NCBI GenBank assembly: GCA_035582835.1
Contig: JAYKAV010002919.1
Span: 464,790 to 528,789 of the forward strand
Reading direction: 5' to 3'
Origin: Phoebastria nigripes
Taxonomy: Eukaryota; Chordata; Aves; Procellariiformes; Diomedeidae
DNA length: 64,000 bases
The first letter of the stretch is position 1. Every line of letters starts with the position of its first letter. The notes under the pieces are model-generated. The model made no database searches. It had not been told where the DNA came from and worked only from the letters and a program-made list of their open reading frames with translations. A program made the position numbers and the translations under genes. This document shows, in pieces, positions 13,201 to 24,700 of this stretch.

Positions 13201-14455
13201 AGACGAGGAACCTCTGAGCAAACACTTGGCAGCAGTTGTAAAGCAACAGGGAAACCATTAGCTCCAAGGAGCCTTTATCAGGACCGCAGGCTGAGAGCAG
13301 GATGGGGAGATGCCACCGGTCCATGGGCCCGGGCAGCAGACAGTCTGGCATCCCCGAGACCAATTCCCACTGCCAGTGCTAACCCCCTCTCGCAGATGCG
13401 CTCATGCTGAACACAATCCCATAAACAGCATCCAGATGTGATTTGAGAGGCTAAATAATAGTTCTTGATCTTCTGACAATAGTGCCCAGAAGGATTTGGA
13501 AAACTGACAAAAAGCTTTGAAGTTTTATGTAATGTGCTAGGACTGCTACAGTGACAGCTCCATCATCTCTGTCCCACCCAGCTAAGGGGCCAAGCACCCT
13601 TCCCACACCCAGAGGTGCTGCTGCNTAAAGAAATACAAGCCTAAAATTTGCAGAGGTCTTGTGCCGTGCATTCAGGAATCGAGAAGCTTGGTGCTGCTCT
13701 GCTGTTTATCTCGGTCTCGCTGGTCTAGAAGTCACACTGATGTTACCCAAGAAAGACTGCACTTAGGACGTTTCCTCTGTTTCCTGGTCCAGGCTGAAAA
13801 TACTGTGGGAAAAATTATTCCCAGAAAATATTGGTAGCTATAAGCCTGGCCCGACAGCAAACGGAAAGCAAGAGGCAGGAGAAACAGCGGAGCAGCACTT
13901 CTCAAAACTAGAGACTAGCTGATGGGGTTTATTTTTTAACCGAGCTTCCTAAGGAAACATGGGAGCGAGCCACTCTGTCCATCCCCACAATTTTTGAACC
14001 ATTTAGTTGATTTTAGCAAAACCTGTGTGAGGATGAGCAATCACAAAAGACATTTCACAGGGTTTGGCATGCTGTCTCACATGCCCCTTGCCGTCCCTGT
14101 GCAGGAAAAGGCTGTAGCAGAAACAAAACACTTATCTAATAAGGAGCCTCCACAAATGGGATGCATTTTACACCTCCCTCACGCACACACCAGGTTTCAT
14201 CTCGCTTCTCAGAGGTTTGTTTTCAGCTCTGTCCCCCAAACCCCACATCCCCCCGAGCCGGGGCCGGAGGGCAGCTGTGAGAGTCACATTTCCCCAAGAA
14301 ATTCCGGGAAAGGCACTCCTGCTTTTAACGAGGAGAGGGTTTGTTTTTTTTTTTTTTCTGCCGACTTCCATAGCCAAGCTAATAAAAATGGAAAGCAATA
14401 AGAAATTCCAGCAGAAGGAGGTGTGGGGGAGGAGGAAAGGGAAGATACCGCTCAT

Positions 14456-14880
14456 TTGAACCTATCCTAAATAGGAGAAGATAATTAGCCACATATATCC
14501 CAGAAAGAATAGCAACAGTGTATGCAATTATTGGGAATGCACACTTTAAGAGCATTTGCCAAAAATGCCTGCTTTTATTAAAAAGGAATGGTTTCACAAA
14601 GGCCCAACTGTAAGAAAGGTTGTAATTTGCCCAAATAAAACTTAATTTGATCCATGAAATAGCTGTGGTTTATTGTGTAATATATGTGCTATGTGTTTTA
14701 ATTTAATAGAATCCAATATAATTGTAAGCCAGTCAAGTTTCAGAGCAATTTTGGGTTGTTCCCACAGTGTATATAGTACAGATGCTACTTTGTGCATCGC
14801 ACCAGCACATACATAAATCAGGAATATAGAAAGGATTATCCACAAAGCAGCAAGCAATGCTTCATTGCGCACCAAACGGA
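14456..14880. promoter_or_regulatory. Candidate downstream enhancer (SRF/GATA/TEAD/RUNX motifs)
   Basis: This is an AT-rich, CpG-poor stretch about 5.6 kb past the SMAD6 stop. It contains a perfect CArg box CCTAAATAGG (14466-14475), GATAA (14480-14484), two GGAATG TEAD-type sites (14534-14539 and 14585-14590) and TGTGGTTT, a RUNX-type site (14664-14671). Short motifs occur by chance, so activity is inferred only from the grouping and the texture of the sequence. Confidence 0.3.
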
Positions 14881-17800
14881 AAATAAGACCTTTGAGGAAA
14901 GCAAGAGAAGTTATTTACAGGAAATAACTCTGGATGCTCCGCAGTTAATCACTGCATCTCAGACTCCTGGACCCAGTCTTGGGGTGCCGGTGCTGGGACA
15001 GTGGCTGCAGGGACCAGCCCCGGGATGCCACCCAGCACCAAGTGATGCTGCGGACCCCGTTGCAATGCCATGCCACCCCCAGCACACCTCCCTTCCCGGG
15101 GGCTTGCCAGATTCAGCAACCCAGTCCACCTCAAGGGAGGGGAAATGGAGATGAATCTTTATTTTTTGCTTTCTAGGAAGGTTGTGGTTGATGTTGGCCA
15201 TCCACCAGACCAGATGCACGTTCACCTGCGAGGCAGCTCCTGCTCCCAAACGGCTCAGACAAGGGACAGGGGGGACATGACGGGGTGAAGGCACCAGGAT
15301 CTCTCTCACCCCCCAGCACAGCTCCACAGCCACCCCACACCCAGTTTCTCATAAAAAGCTTGCCGAGTTCAAAAACCAACCAGGTAGCAGCAGATTCATC
15401 ATTAGCCCCCCCTCACCAAATTCAACAGTTCAAAACCCAAGGCAACACACAGCACCAGCAGCAGTTTTGCCCAGCCCACAGCCCTGTCCCTCCCTCCACA
15501 GGGCCATTTACCCAGATGAGACATTTGATTTTTGGTCCTGGTATTTGTCAGAGAAAAAAAAAAAAACAACACTCAGCTGCTTCATCCTCTGACCCAGGAC
15601 CACACCGTATCCTGGGCAGCNGTTAAAGCTCTCCCTCCACTTCAATCCCACCCACCAGCTTGAAGCTACGCACAGCTACCACACCGGAGCAGGCAGAAAG
15701 CCTGAGCCTATAGGACCCATTAAAGTTTTGGGAAGTGCAGGTACAGGTACGAGCACTTCAGCAACTCCGCTGCTCTGTTAAAAACATTAATTCGCATCCC
15801 AAAGAGCTGGAGATGTTCCATTACTTACAAAGACCACAAAGTCAAGCAGCATCACACCCCGAGACAAACCTCCAGCTCCTTCCTCTGCACCAACAGGGAT
15901 TTTTTTTCTTTTTCCTTGCTAGCCCATGCATGGGGGGGGGGCAATCTTCAGCTTTTAATTATGCATTGAACAAGCGCCCCGCAGAGATAAAATCCTGAGA
16001 AGAGGGATGATGGTCTAAAGACTGACAGACCCTGTAGAACTGCAGCAAAACCTGTGCCACAAAGGGACCTTAGCCTCTCTTTTTAAGAAGAGCTGAATAT
16101 GGTTCCTTTTAGCATTCATTTCTTTTCTGTTCCGGCTAGTAAAAGGTATTTCTCAGTCATAGTAGCAATGAACGTCAAGGACAGGGATGAATGAATGTCT
16201 TCTTGCAGGAGGAGCAGCAGCCTCTGGGACCTACCAGCAGCAACTGGCTGCTTCTCATCAGCCTATTGCACAGACAGATTTAAAATGCAGCGTTACCCAA
16301 ATTGAGGATCTTGTCAAATAAACACACCCCACAAATCAAAGCCCAGAAGGACTCAGGTCCAATACTAGGAGAATGACTAATTCAGGACTTCCACTTGAGC
16401 AGACTTCAGGTGTGTTTGGCACAGGGAAGCCAGAAACAAGACTGTGCAGCCTTCAACCTCCTGGTTGCACCCGTAACACCATGAGGAACCAGGTGATGCC
16501 TCTGTCAATGCTTTGGCACTCACAGATAAAGGTGTCCAGCGAGTTTCGCTGCCTGGGTAACACCTTAGAACATCTCCATGTCCCACCACCTCCACAGATG
16601 ATCCATAAAGCAGCCAGGGTGAGTCAGACCATTCATCTCAGGCTCTTCTGCAGGATCAAGATCTTACTCCTCATTGACAAGGAAATTTGAGGGCCGTGGT
16701 CTGGGGAAGCTCCACCTGAGAAGGAGTCACTGCCTTGGAGGGGTGAGACTCACCGGCTTAAGATCAACTGAGGCACCAAACCCATGCAACACCCCCATCC
16801 CACAACAAAACCACGACCTCTCCATACAAATAACTGGCAAGTTGGAGCAAACTCCAAGGTCAGCGCATTGCTGAAGCCCTTCAGCGCAGGTGGAAAGGCG
16901 TATTTGCTTAGGGATTCACTGCCCCGACCATGCAGGGCTGGGGGGTGCTACAGGGACCCTGCCATGCTACTGAGCGGTNGCACACCCAGCTCCTTCAGTT
17001 CAGAGTTTGACCCCCTTGTAGCAGCACGACGGGGGTCCCAGCACTACCATAGGAAAAAAAGTACTTCCCTGCTGCACGTCCCTCCAAAAAAGCACTCGGT
17101 GATAACGTAGCCGCACAGGTGACCCAACAACCTTCTCGGGACAAAGCTAAACCAGCTCCAGCTCAAAAGCCATCACACAAAACCCTGCAGCACCCCAGTA
17201 TCGGGGCACCCAGAGCAGCATCAGGAGCTCGGTCCAAGCACAGCCCAGGTGGAAACACCCCAGCACCCTCCTGCCAAGGGACTGCTTTCATTTCCGCCCT
17301 CAAAATGGTGCGACCCCACACAGACCTTAAAGGAACGAGAATGTACGACTTACCTCAGGTGTATGGAAGACCACAACTGTTCCAGGAGAAAGAACCACGT
17401 TTAGAAGACCCCAGAGGGCAGGGGGTTGTGGCCATCCTGTTTTTATAGGGGCTGGGGCAGATGAGCAAACACCAGCAGCTGTGTGTGTGGGCACATGAGA
17501 GACCCATTGGGTCGTTAGCAAAACCCAACGATGGCCAGCTGCTCCTGCAAACTCTGGCACGGAAATAATTGTTCTTGCCCTGATGGAAGTGCCCTCCATC
17601 CACAGCCACCCCAAGGGCTGCTCCAAGTGCTAACTTACAGTCACCGAACAGCCCCCAGGTTCAAACCTAGCGCCCGGGATCGCACGGGGAAGGCTTCAGC
17701 TGAGCTTTGTGAGGGTCCAGCGTGGAGTTCAAATAGCTTGGAAGTCCTAACGCTTCTTTAGTGGGTCCTAAGTTTGAATGATTACAGTGAAGTATTAAAG

Positions 17801-20065
17801 GGGAGAAATGGGACAGAAAAGAATACTTGATGTCTTATTTCATTGCCTCACCATAAAATCCTTTTTATTCCCTTTAAAGCCTTGCTGTCAACTGAAATAA
17901 AACTCCAGATTTATTCCTGGGGAAGCGCATGAGTAATAAAAAAAGAAAAATTAAGCACAATCAGTGGATTGCGCAAGGAAAACCCCAAAGTTAACCCTCA
18001 AATTTCAACCCACAAAAATGCTTTTGCTGATGCAAACCCAGAACGGAGCTGAAAGGCNCCCAACCAGCCCGGCCGCACCGCAAATGCGAAGAGTTAAGTT
18101 AGGGAAAATCAACGGCACGTGAACGACAGCTTCCGTGGGCGCTGGGACAAGGTCTTTTGTGGGTGGTATAAAAGCAAACAACAATGTCCATCCTTGGTGC
18201 TATTTTGTCCAAAATATGGAAGAAACCGGTAGAAAGTGGAAAATGATGGCACTGCTGCATCCCTGTGTGCACACGAGGAGGAGGAGGAGGACAGGGAGGA
18301 AGGCAGCAGCCAGCCGGGGATGCGAATGCAAAGCCTCCTGGGTGGTGGTGGGAAATGCTGGCAAAGAGGAGAAAAGGAAACACGGAGAAGCAACTCAGTT
18401 TTTGGCTGGTTCTTCCCAGTTAAAATGAGGACAGTATTAACAAAAATCTCTTTAAAAAACCCCCCCAAAAAAAAATGGCCTCTCGACTGACTGCGTGAAA
18501 GTGATACAGCGAGTGATGTAGGTGGTATGGCAGGACACACCAAATCTAAGCCAAAGGGGATAAAAAAACCCCTGCAAAGCTCTTGAAAGCTGGCTTTAAA
18601 CGATAGTGACATGTTTTGACACCGTTCCCTGACAACAATGGCTGTAACACAAACAAAAATTAATGATGTCAAGTATTAATACTGATGCTGCATGAACTCA
18701 ACCAATGTGGTCCCAATTAAATATCAAGTATGGTTACAATTTGAAAAATGACTGCAGAAATGTCATTGCGACATTCCCTGCTCGTGTCTCTCCCNGACAT
18801 CCACCCCAGGTCTCCCTGGCGGGATGCAGCTCCCTTCCGCAGGGGGATGCGGTCCCCACCTTCCCCATCCTCGCCCATGGCTGCTGTAGAAACACCAAGT
18901 CCGGTTGCCAAAATGCATGACCCTGACATGCATCAGGAGGGTTTTTTAATATTAAGTTTATATCCTATTTTATTCTCTGAGTTTTGAGCTGTTGAGGTCA
19001 TCTCATTGCATGTTTTTCTCTGCGAATACGAGGGCTACAAAAACATCCTCTGTAACATTGAAAGCTGAGGTGCTTCTGCAGTCACCGGACTCCAGAGGCC
19101 GAGACTTTATGAACATCAAATGTACAGGGATTTGTAATACAACTCTAAGACTTGGCAACACCAGTCACTGGCAATAAATAACTTTACTAACCAAGCAAAG
19201 CCAGACAACGTCCAACCTGCCCATGCAAGCGCATGGGTGCTACAGCGCTGACAGCAACGAAGCTCACGCAGAAGTCAGCAAAGTGCCTGATTTTATCCAG
19301 GATTTCCAGAGAGAGTAAATCAGCCGAGACAAGCTCATTTGACCAGGACTTTTTCTGGCTGCAACTGCTCCTCAGAGCAAATATATTCTTCCCAAACAGT
19401 TCTGTATCAGTTTATTGCCTGGACGACAGACTGGGAAATGCACAGGACAAATCTGCACACAGCTCATCCAACCCACCTCCGCCTTATTTCAAGTTACTGG
19501 AGAGGTTCCCGAAATTCAGGCCACGCTACGGTGTCTCCAACTGAGGATCCACCCAACCATGAGTTGTCCAAAACCACCATTTATTTCTCAACCATCAAAC
19601 TCGTCTGAGAGATACCGGACTCACAGATAACCCCCGTGGCAAGGCTGATAATGCAAACTGGTCCTACTGGGCAGCTTTTAGGGCCAGGGTCTATTCTGTT
19701 CTTCCCACCAGCACTGATACCCATTAATTTGCACACACATGAACATGCATGCTCATCTTCACGATGTCCCCATCATGTTTTGTGTTATCAGAGAGATCAC
19801 AGAGCCCTGAGCAAGAACAGCTATGGGAGATTTTCCTCTCACCTTCTCAGTTTGCTCCCTGGCTCTCAAACTGTCTTCATTTACCCTCTTCTTGGAGACA
19901 ACTGCAGCCTTCCAGCAACTCATTTATTGTTTTTCTAAGGGTCCTGGCTGAGATGGGAGACAGCAGCTGCCCCTCTGGAAACCCCCCCTGACTGCAGAGC
20001 GTCCGAGCAGACACTGCTGCGGACTTCAGTCAGGGCGGGGGGGAAAAAAAAGACAATTAAACCCC

Positions 20066-20430
20066 CCCCCTATAATGCGAATACTTTATTATCAATGAGT
20101 GACTGGTATTAGCTTTTTGTCTGGGTATTAATAATATTTCAAAAAACCATACATCAAAATTAGGGCTTTCTCCTATTTTTGCTGTATAATTTTTCTTTTT
20201 TAAAAAAATCTGTATTGAAAGAATTATATAAGCCAAAGTGCATTTTCTGTTTTTTGTCCATATACACATTGCACCATACATAAATAATTACATTGTAAAA
20301 ATGACTCCATAATTACAAGTATAATATATATTTTCATATAATATATAAAACTTTATATTAAATCTAGGTAGATGATATTTGGGATAGTCTGTGTCTTTTT
20401 TTAATTTTTCCTTTCGTCAGAGGCTGACTG
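20066..20430 (-). other. SMAD6: SMAD6 3' untranslated region (approximate end)
   Basis: About 365 nt of AT-rich sequence lies between the TAA stop and a poly(A) signal. The 3' end is placed some 15-20 nt past the AATAAA, at the start of a G-run and T-run on the sense strand. It contains a GCACTTT heptamer (20235-20241 on the plus strand as AAAGTGC) that pairs with the miR-17/20/106 seed. No open frame or repeat is evident. The exact cleavage site is inferred. Confidence 0.7.
20085..20090 (-). terminator. SMAD6: Poly(A) signal AATAAA of SMAD6
   Basis: The plus strand reads TTTATT, giving AATAAA on the sense strand 341 nt after the stop codon. It is followed by a G9 run (20062-20070) and a T8 run (20043-20051), which is a plausible GU/U-rich downstream element. 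It is the only canonical hexamer seen between the stop and this point. A further AATAAA lies at 19923-19928 and could serve a longer form. Confidence 0.7.
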
Positions 20431-20972
20431 TTATCGATTGTTACTGAGTAAAATCTCCAGCCAACAAGGACACGATGTGATAAACTGTCTTGAGTAACAC
20501 GGCCCCCAGCCTTTGGCAAAGCTAATCCGCACGCTGTTTGGGTCGTAGGGCCCATCTGCGTAATCCAGATCAGCCGTGTGCTGCAAGAGGCAGGACTTCT
20601 CGTAGTCAAACACCTTGATGGAATAGCCTGGCATCACCTTGCGCACTATCAAAGTCCTACAGTTGGGGATGTCCAGTGTCGGGGAGTTGACGAAGATGGG
20701 ATGCTCGCTGCGGTTGTAAGCCCACACACCGTCCGGTTCCTTACTAAGTAAAATCCCATAGCCGATTTTACTTCGAGTCCTTCTCACAGTCTCGCTCCTG
20801 TTTTCCAGGTTTAGCTGTCCGAGGCAGAAGCCGTTTCCTTGAGGTAGGTCATAAAATATACTGACAGACTGTTCGTACACTGTGTAGAGGCGGCCGACGC
20901 GTGTCCGGTGCTCCCAATAGGCCACGTTGCACCAATGGCTCCTCTTCACGGCATCGGGCGACGTACTGGCAT
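20431..20972 (-). CDS. SMAD6: SMAD6 exon 4 (MH2 domain and stop)
   Basis: This is the terminal coding exon: 179 full codons plus TAA at 20431-20433. The acceptor is TTTCCCCCACAG|ATGCC, and the first two bases complete an Asp codon started in exon 3. The product is the MH2 domain, which mediates binding to type I receptors, SMAD1/5 or SMAD4. Visible signatures are [19 protein letters not shown] near the start, [46 protein letters not shown], and near the end [18 protein letters not shown]. The protein ends [14 protein letters not shown]. It has no C-terminal SSxS phosphorylation motif, as expected for an inhibitory SMAD. The ILL ending is SMAD6-like rather than SMAD7-like. The whole domain is intact, with no frameshift or N. 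Confidence 0.97.
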
Positions 20973-21090
20973 CTGTGGGGGAAAGCAGAGGAAGAGTCAG
21001 GGTTTGCTGTGACTGCCTGGGAAAAGACAGGTATGGAGGGTAAGCAAATGGCTCTTCCCACCCATCGGCTTTGCTCACGTGGGAACTGAA

Positions 21091-21180
21091 CTTGTGTTCA
21101 ACCCAAAACTTGTGTTCAGCCCAAAGCTCATGCTCAACCCAAAGCCCGTCTCCAACCCAAAGCCCGTCTTCAATTACGTC
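21091..21180. repeat. 18-bp minisatellite, five copies, next to SMAD6 exon 4
   Basis: Five tandem units of 18 bp lie at 21091-21108, 21109-21126, 21127-21144, 21145-21162 and 21163-21180. The shared core is TTCAACCCAAA with variable ends; the last copy is degenerate. It lies about 120 bp upstream (sense direction) of the exon 4 acceptor. On the sense strand, in the exon 4 frame, it reads as a six-residue repeat of the type GLWVEH, with no stop. No in-frame ATG precedes exon 4, so I treat it as intronic. Confidence 0.85.
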
Positions 21181-21731
21181 AAATGCCACCAAGAAAGAAG
21201 GCTCAAGCAAAGGCTGGTGACCTAACGGGCCACCCACCAGCTCCCATGGAACTCAACACCTCTTTCTCTCTCTAATTTAACGTTCAATCCTGCATCCAGC
21301 AGCTGGGACCCTGTGTACTCAAGATATGTGCATTTCTACCACCAAGAGCNGGCATGGATACTGTACCACTGCAACTCAGCCACCCTGAGCTTGGCGGGTC
21401 CCCAAGCTCCTCCAGCATTGCTGTGGTGGTGTACCCCCATTTTCAAAGGGGGTTGAGCTGAAACACAGGGATGTCCGTGAAATGCTTGCATGACTGACCC
21501 GACAGTTATCTTTGCTATGTAATATTCTTTGACAGCGATGCTGATGTTCCCACGGGGAACATGAAATCTGAGGAGGCACTTCATGCCAAGGGAGAGTAGT
21601 TGCTATGAACTATACATGTCCTCCTACAAAGCCATTGGAACTCTCTCCAGAACAATGAGAAACGTCTCTTCTTTCTAGGAATTACATTCAAGGAAGACGG
21701 GAGGGATGCAGACTGCCAGAAATCTGTTTAA

Positions 21732-21767
21732 TTTATGATGCCTCCAGAATTTATGATGCCTCCAGAA
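21732..21767. repeat. Exact 18-bp tandem duplication
   Basis: TTTATGATGCCTCCAGAA occurs twice back to back (21732-21749 and 21750-21767) with no differences, in intron 3. The perfect identity suggests a recent slippage event. Confidence 0.95.
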
Positions 21768-24700
21768 GGAAGATGGGAACTCTCAGCTCTAAAAGAGCCC
21801 CAAAGAGGGCGAATTAACCTCATGCTGAACATCATTCCTGCTCCTACCACACCGATTAACAGAAAACCACCCTGGGATTTCAAGCAAGGAGCTCTGCTTC
21901 GAGCCAGCCCTGCTCTGTGCCTGGCATTAAGCTCCCTAACAATATATCACGCGCCTGCAGCCTGCTGACCCCTCTGCCTTCGTGCCATCATGTCCGATTA
22001 ACTCGCACGTGGGGTGATGCCATTATTTTGCTTCAGAGACCCTATTGACGCACCGGATTTCAAGCGCAGCCCTACAGCCCTGATTCTTTTCAGGCTCAAA
22101 TTACCCTGGAGGGGAATGGACTCTCCTCCCCATTAACGATCTTTGAATTAAGCGGCTTTGTTAGAGTTTAGCTTGAGTTGTAACTATACAAATTTCAGGG
22201 GAGGGAGATGGGGGGAAGGAGGGTAATTGGGCAAGCAGGGAGGCAGCGGGGCCAGTGGGATGCCCTTTGCCATGGGCAACGCTTATCGTCTTGCACCGAT
22301 CCCTTCACCCGTCACAGGTCTAAACCACCCCAAAAATGCCAGATTGGCCCCTTTCTCCCCCATCATCTGTTTCAATAACTTTTAGGACCCAGCATGGCTG
22401 CCAACAGCCCCTTTTCGGTTTGATGCACATTTGATGGTAAGGAAATCCCGCAGCAAATCAGACACTTCAACCCCACTGGGAAAAGAAACACCATTTCCCC
22501 AGATTTGTGGCAATCCTCCAAGGAGGAGCGAGCCAACAGCTTCGTGCCCCCTAATGCTGGAGGTGATGTCCTGGGCCCCCTCAAGGCATGGGAAAAGCCC
22601 TGCTGAACACAACTGGGTGAGATGCACCCCTTAAATTCAGAGTTAGTGGCTCTGCACAGCAGGGAAATGGGTGAAGACCCTTGGTCAGAGCAACGGCAGC
22701 ATCCCGGAGCCGGGTGAGGCAAACTTGGGTTTCTTTCCCCCCAAAGACCAGGTCCTGTCCCCCAGCCACAGCCCTTGCAGCAGGGTGGGACACTCCACCA
22801 TGTCCCAGTGGCACCGATGGGTCTTTGTGCCTCCGTGCTTCTGAGCCATCCTCAGTGGAAACCACTCAGTCACTCTGTAATAAGCTCATCCTCATGCTGC
22901 ACTCTGCTAATGACACAAATCAGCAAAACCAAAGGTTTTTCCCCGTTCTTACTCTTTGGCCAATAACTGTATTTCCTTCGCCATCTCAAATGACCCTCCT
23001 GCGTCCATGTCAACAGGAGTTAAACGAACAACCCAACTTGCTCCGAAAGGGTAATGACTTCATCGGCAAGTGCATGATGGATATGTTGTACCCAAGCACA
23101 TCATTAAATACTGACGACTGAACTTGACTCTTCCTGAAGTATCTCATGATGCCTTGCGAAGCACCAGCCACGCGAACATGAAGTTTTAGGGAAGGAAGAG
23201 AAGATTCAAATGTAGTTCTGGGTTAGAAACCCCCCCAGCTGCTTAGTGCCAATATGATGCACTAAGATCTCCACCAAGAACAGAAACTTTGATGAAATTG
23301 GTGATAAAAAGTTTCAGAACCTCTTTGCAGTGCATCTGCAGCAGTTGCAAAAATGATGTTAATCAAGTTTATGGCATTAACACAAATCTGACCCGAACAG
23401 TCTTATCTAATTGAATGTTACTGAAGCAAGACCATCCTTAGCTACGTCTGTACAAACCCCTGAAATCAACAACTTGGCATGGACGAAAATCATTTGACCT
23501 TCTCTGATAACATCCCTTGGTCTACCACCATGCAGACTGTCAGCACATTTTGCTCTTTAAAATGCACTATGGCAAATAATTCCGTATTTTCTTTTAAGAG
23601 GTGAAACAAGATGTAGTTCATAAATGATGAAAACGGCACGACAGCAGAAAGAAGAGGTACTGAGCAACTGAGCTTCATCTGCAGGTACACCTTAAACAGC
23701 GTCCAGTTTCCAGTCATCTTTCCCCTGGGACATCATACAGTTGAGATGCCCGCAGTGCCTTTCCAAAACTCTTCTCAAACGCTAAATTTTGCTGTTGTCC
23801 CACTTGAGTGATGCTGGGGGGGGGGCTACAGACAAGCTCAGAGCTTTTCATCTCCTGGGCCCGGAGGCTGGTAGCAATTACCGAGCTCTGCATCTGTTTA
23901 ACCTCCCAACCTCCACAAAGCCCTGCATGCCCATTAGCTAAGTTGGTTTTGTTATTACATTTTTTAGAAACTACCACTCGGCCCCCGAATTTCCCTTACA
24001 GACTAAGAATGGGACAACTTCAAAACTCAAGTTTCCCCATCAGTTGAATTAATTAAGGGAATAGTCAGCAATAAACATTTAAATAGGTGTTTCCCATGGT
24101 TTATTGCAAATTAACATACCTAGTGGGGGAAAGCAAAGCAGGAGGAAACCAGTGTCTATTCTACAAGAACATCTCGCTGTAGGTGCCACCATCCCTGGTG
24201 CCATCTCTGCTTTCCAGGAACCAGCAAATATTTTGGTAANGTCACCAATCTACACGCATGCTGAAAACAGGGGAAGATTTTTTCACACCGTGTGCTTTGA
24301 TACATCTAAAATAGCCTTATTAAAATCACTTCCATGCAATTTATGGCATGAGCTTCAGTCCATCCATCCATACACGCATCTCAGGGGGTGAACCCCCTGC
24401 TCCAATGTGCTTCCCATCTCTGTCACCCCATCGCAGCTCCTGCCCGGCACTGCCAGCTCTGCCAGCTCAAAGCACTCCTGGAAATGTCCTGTGCTCCTTC
24501 AAACGGGCGAGGATGTGAGTTTTAGGTAATTGCACATCAAGCAGCTAAAAGTTTCCTTTCCACTCCACTTTTCCTGGCCAGGGGTGAAGAAAGGCTTTAA
24601 AAGCCATGCACCAGCTGCAAAAGCAACCTGCCCGTGGCCCGCAGGCAAATAAAACACCCCAANAGGAGACGGTTAGAAGGCTCATCTGAAAAGCCTCTGT

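Larger units (their letters stand above)
4939..20065. other. Intergenic sequence downstream of SMAD6, right part
   Basis: This is unique non-coding sequence up to the SMAD6 poly(A) site. No gene, RNA gene or further mobile element was recognised on either strand. Single ambiguous bases are frequent between 4984 and 9074. It contains the 20-bp palindrome near 10.24 kb and the candidate enhancer near 14.5 kb. The longest open frame (11759-12604, plus) has no recognisable domain and is judged chance. Confidence 0.75.

Noticed and set aside
17640..17680. tRNA-like B box (GGTTCAAACCT)
   Set aside because: No matching A box or cloverleaf could be drawn in the expected distance on either strand.
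19923..19928. Second AATAAA downstream of SMAD6
   Set aside because: The first signal at 20085 has good G/T-rich downstream sequence; a longer 3'UTR form is possible but not supported by sequence alone.
20973..21237. In-frame extension of SMAD6 exon 4 as a separate MH2-only start
   Set aside because: The frame is open but the first codon is GTG and no ATG occurs before the exon. A clear CCCCCACAG acceptor and the expected phase 1 join to exon 3 explain the exon boundary.
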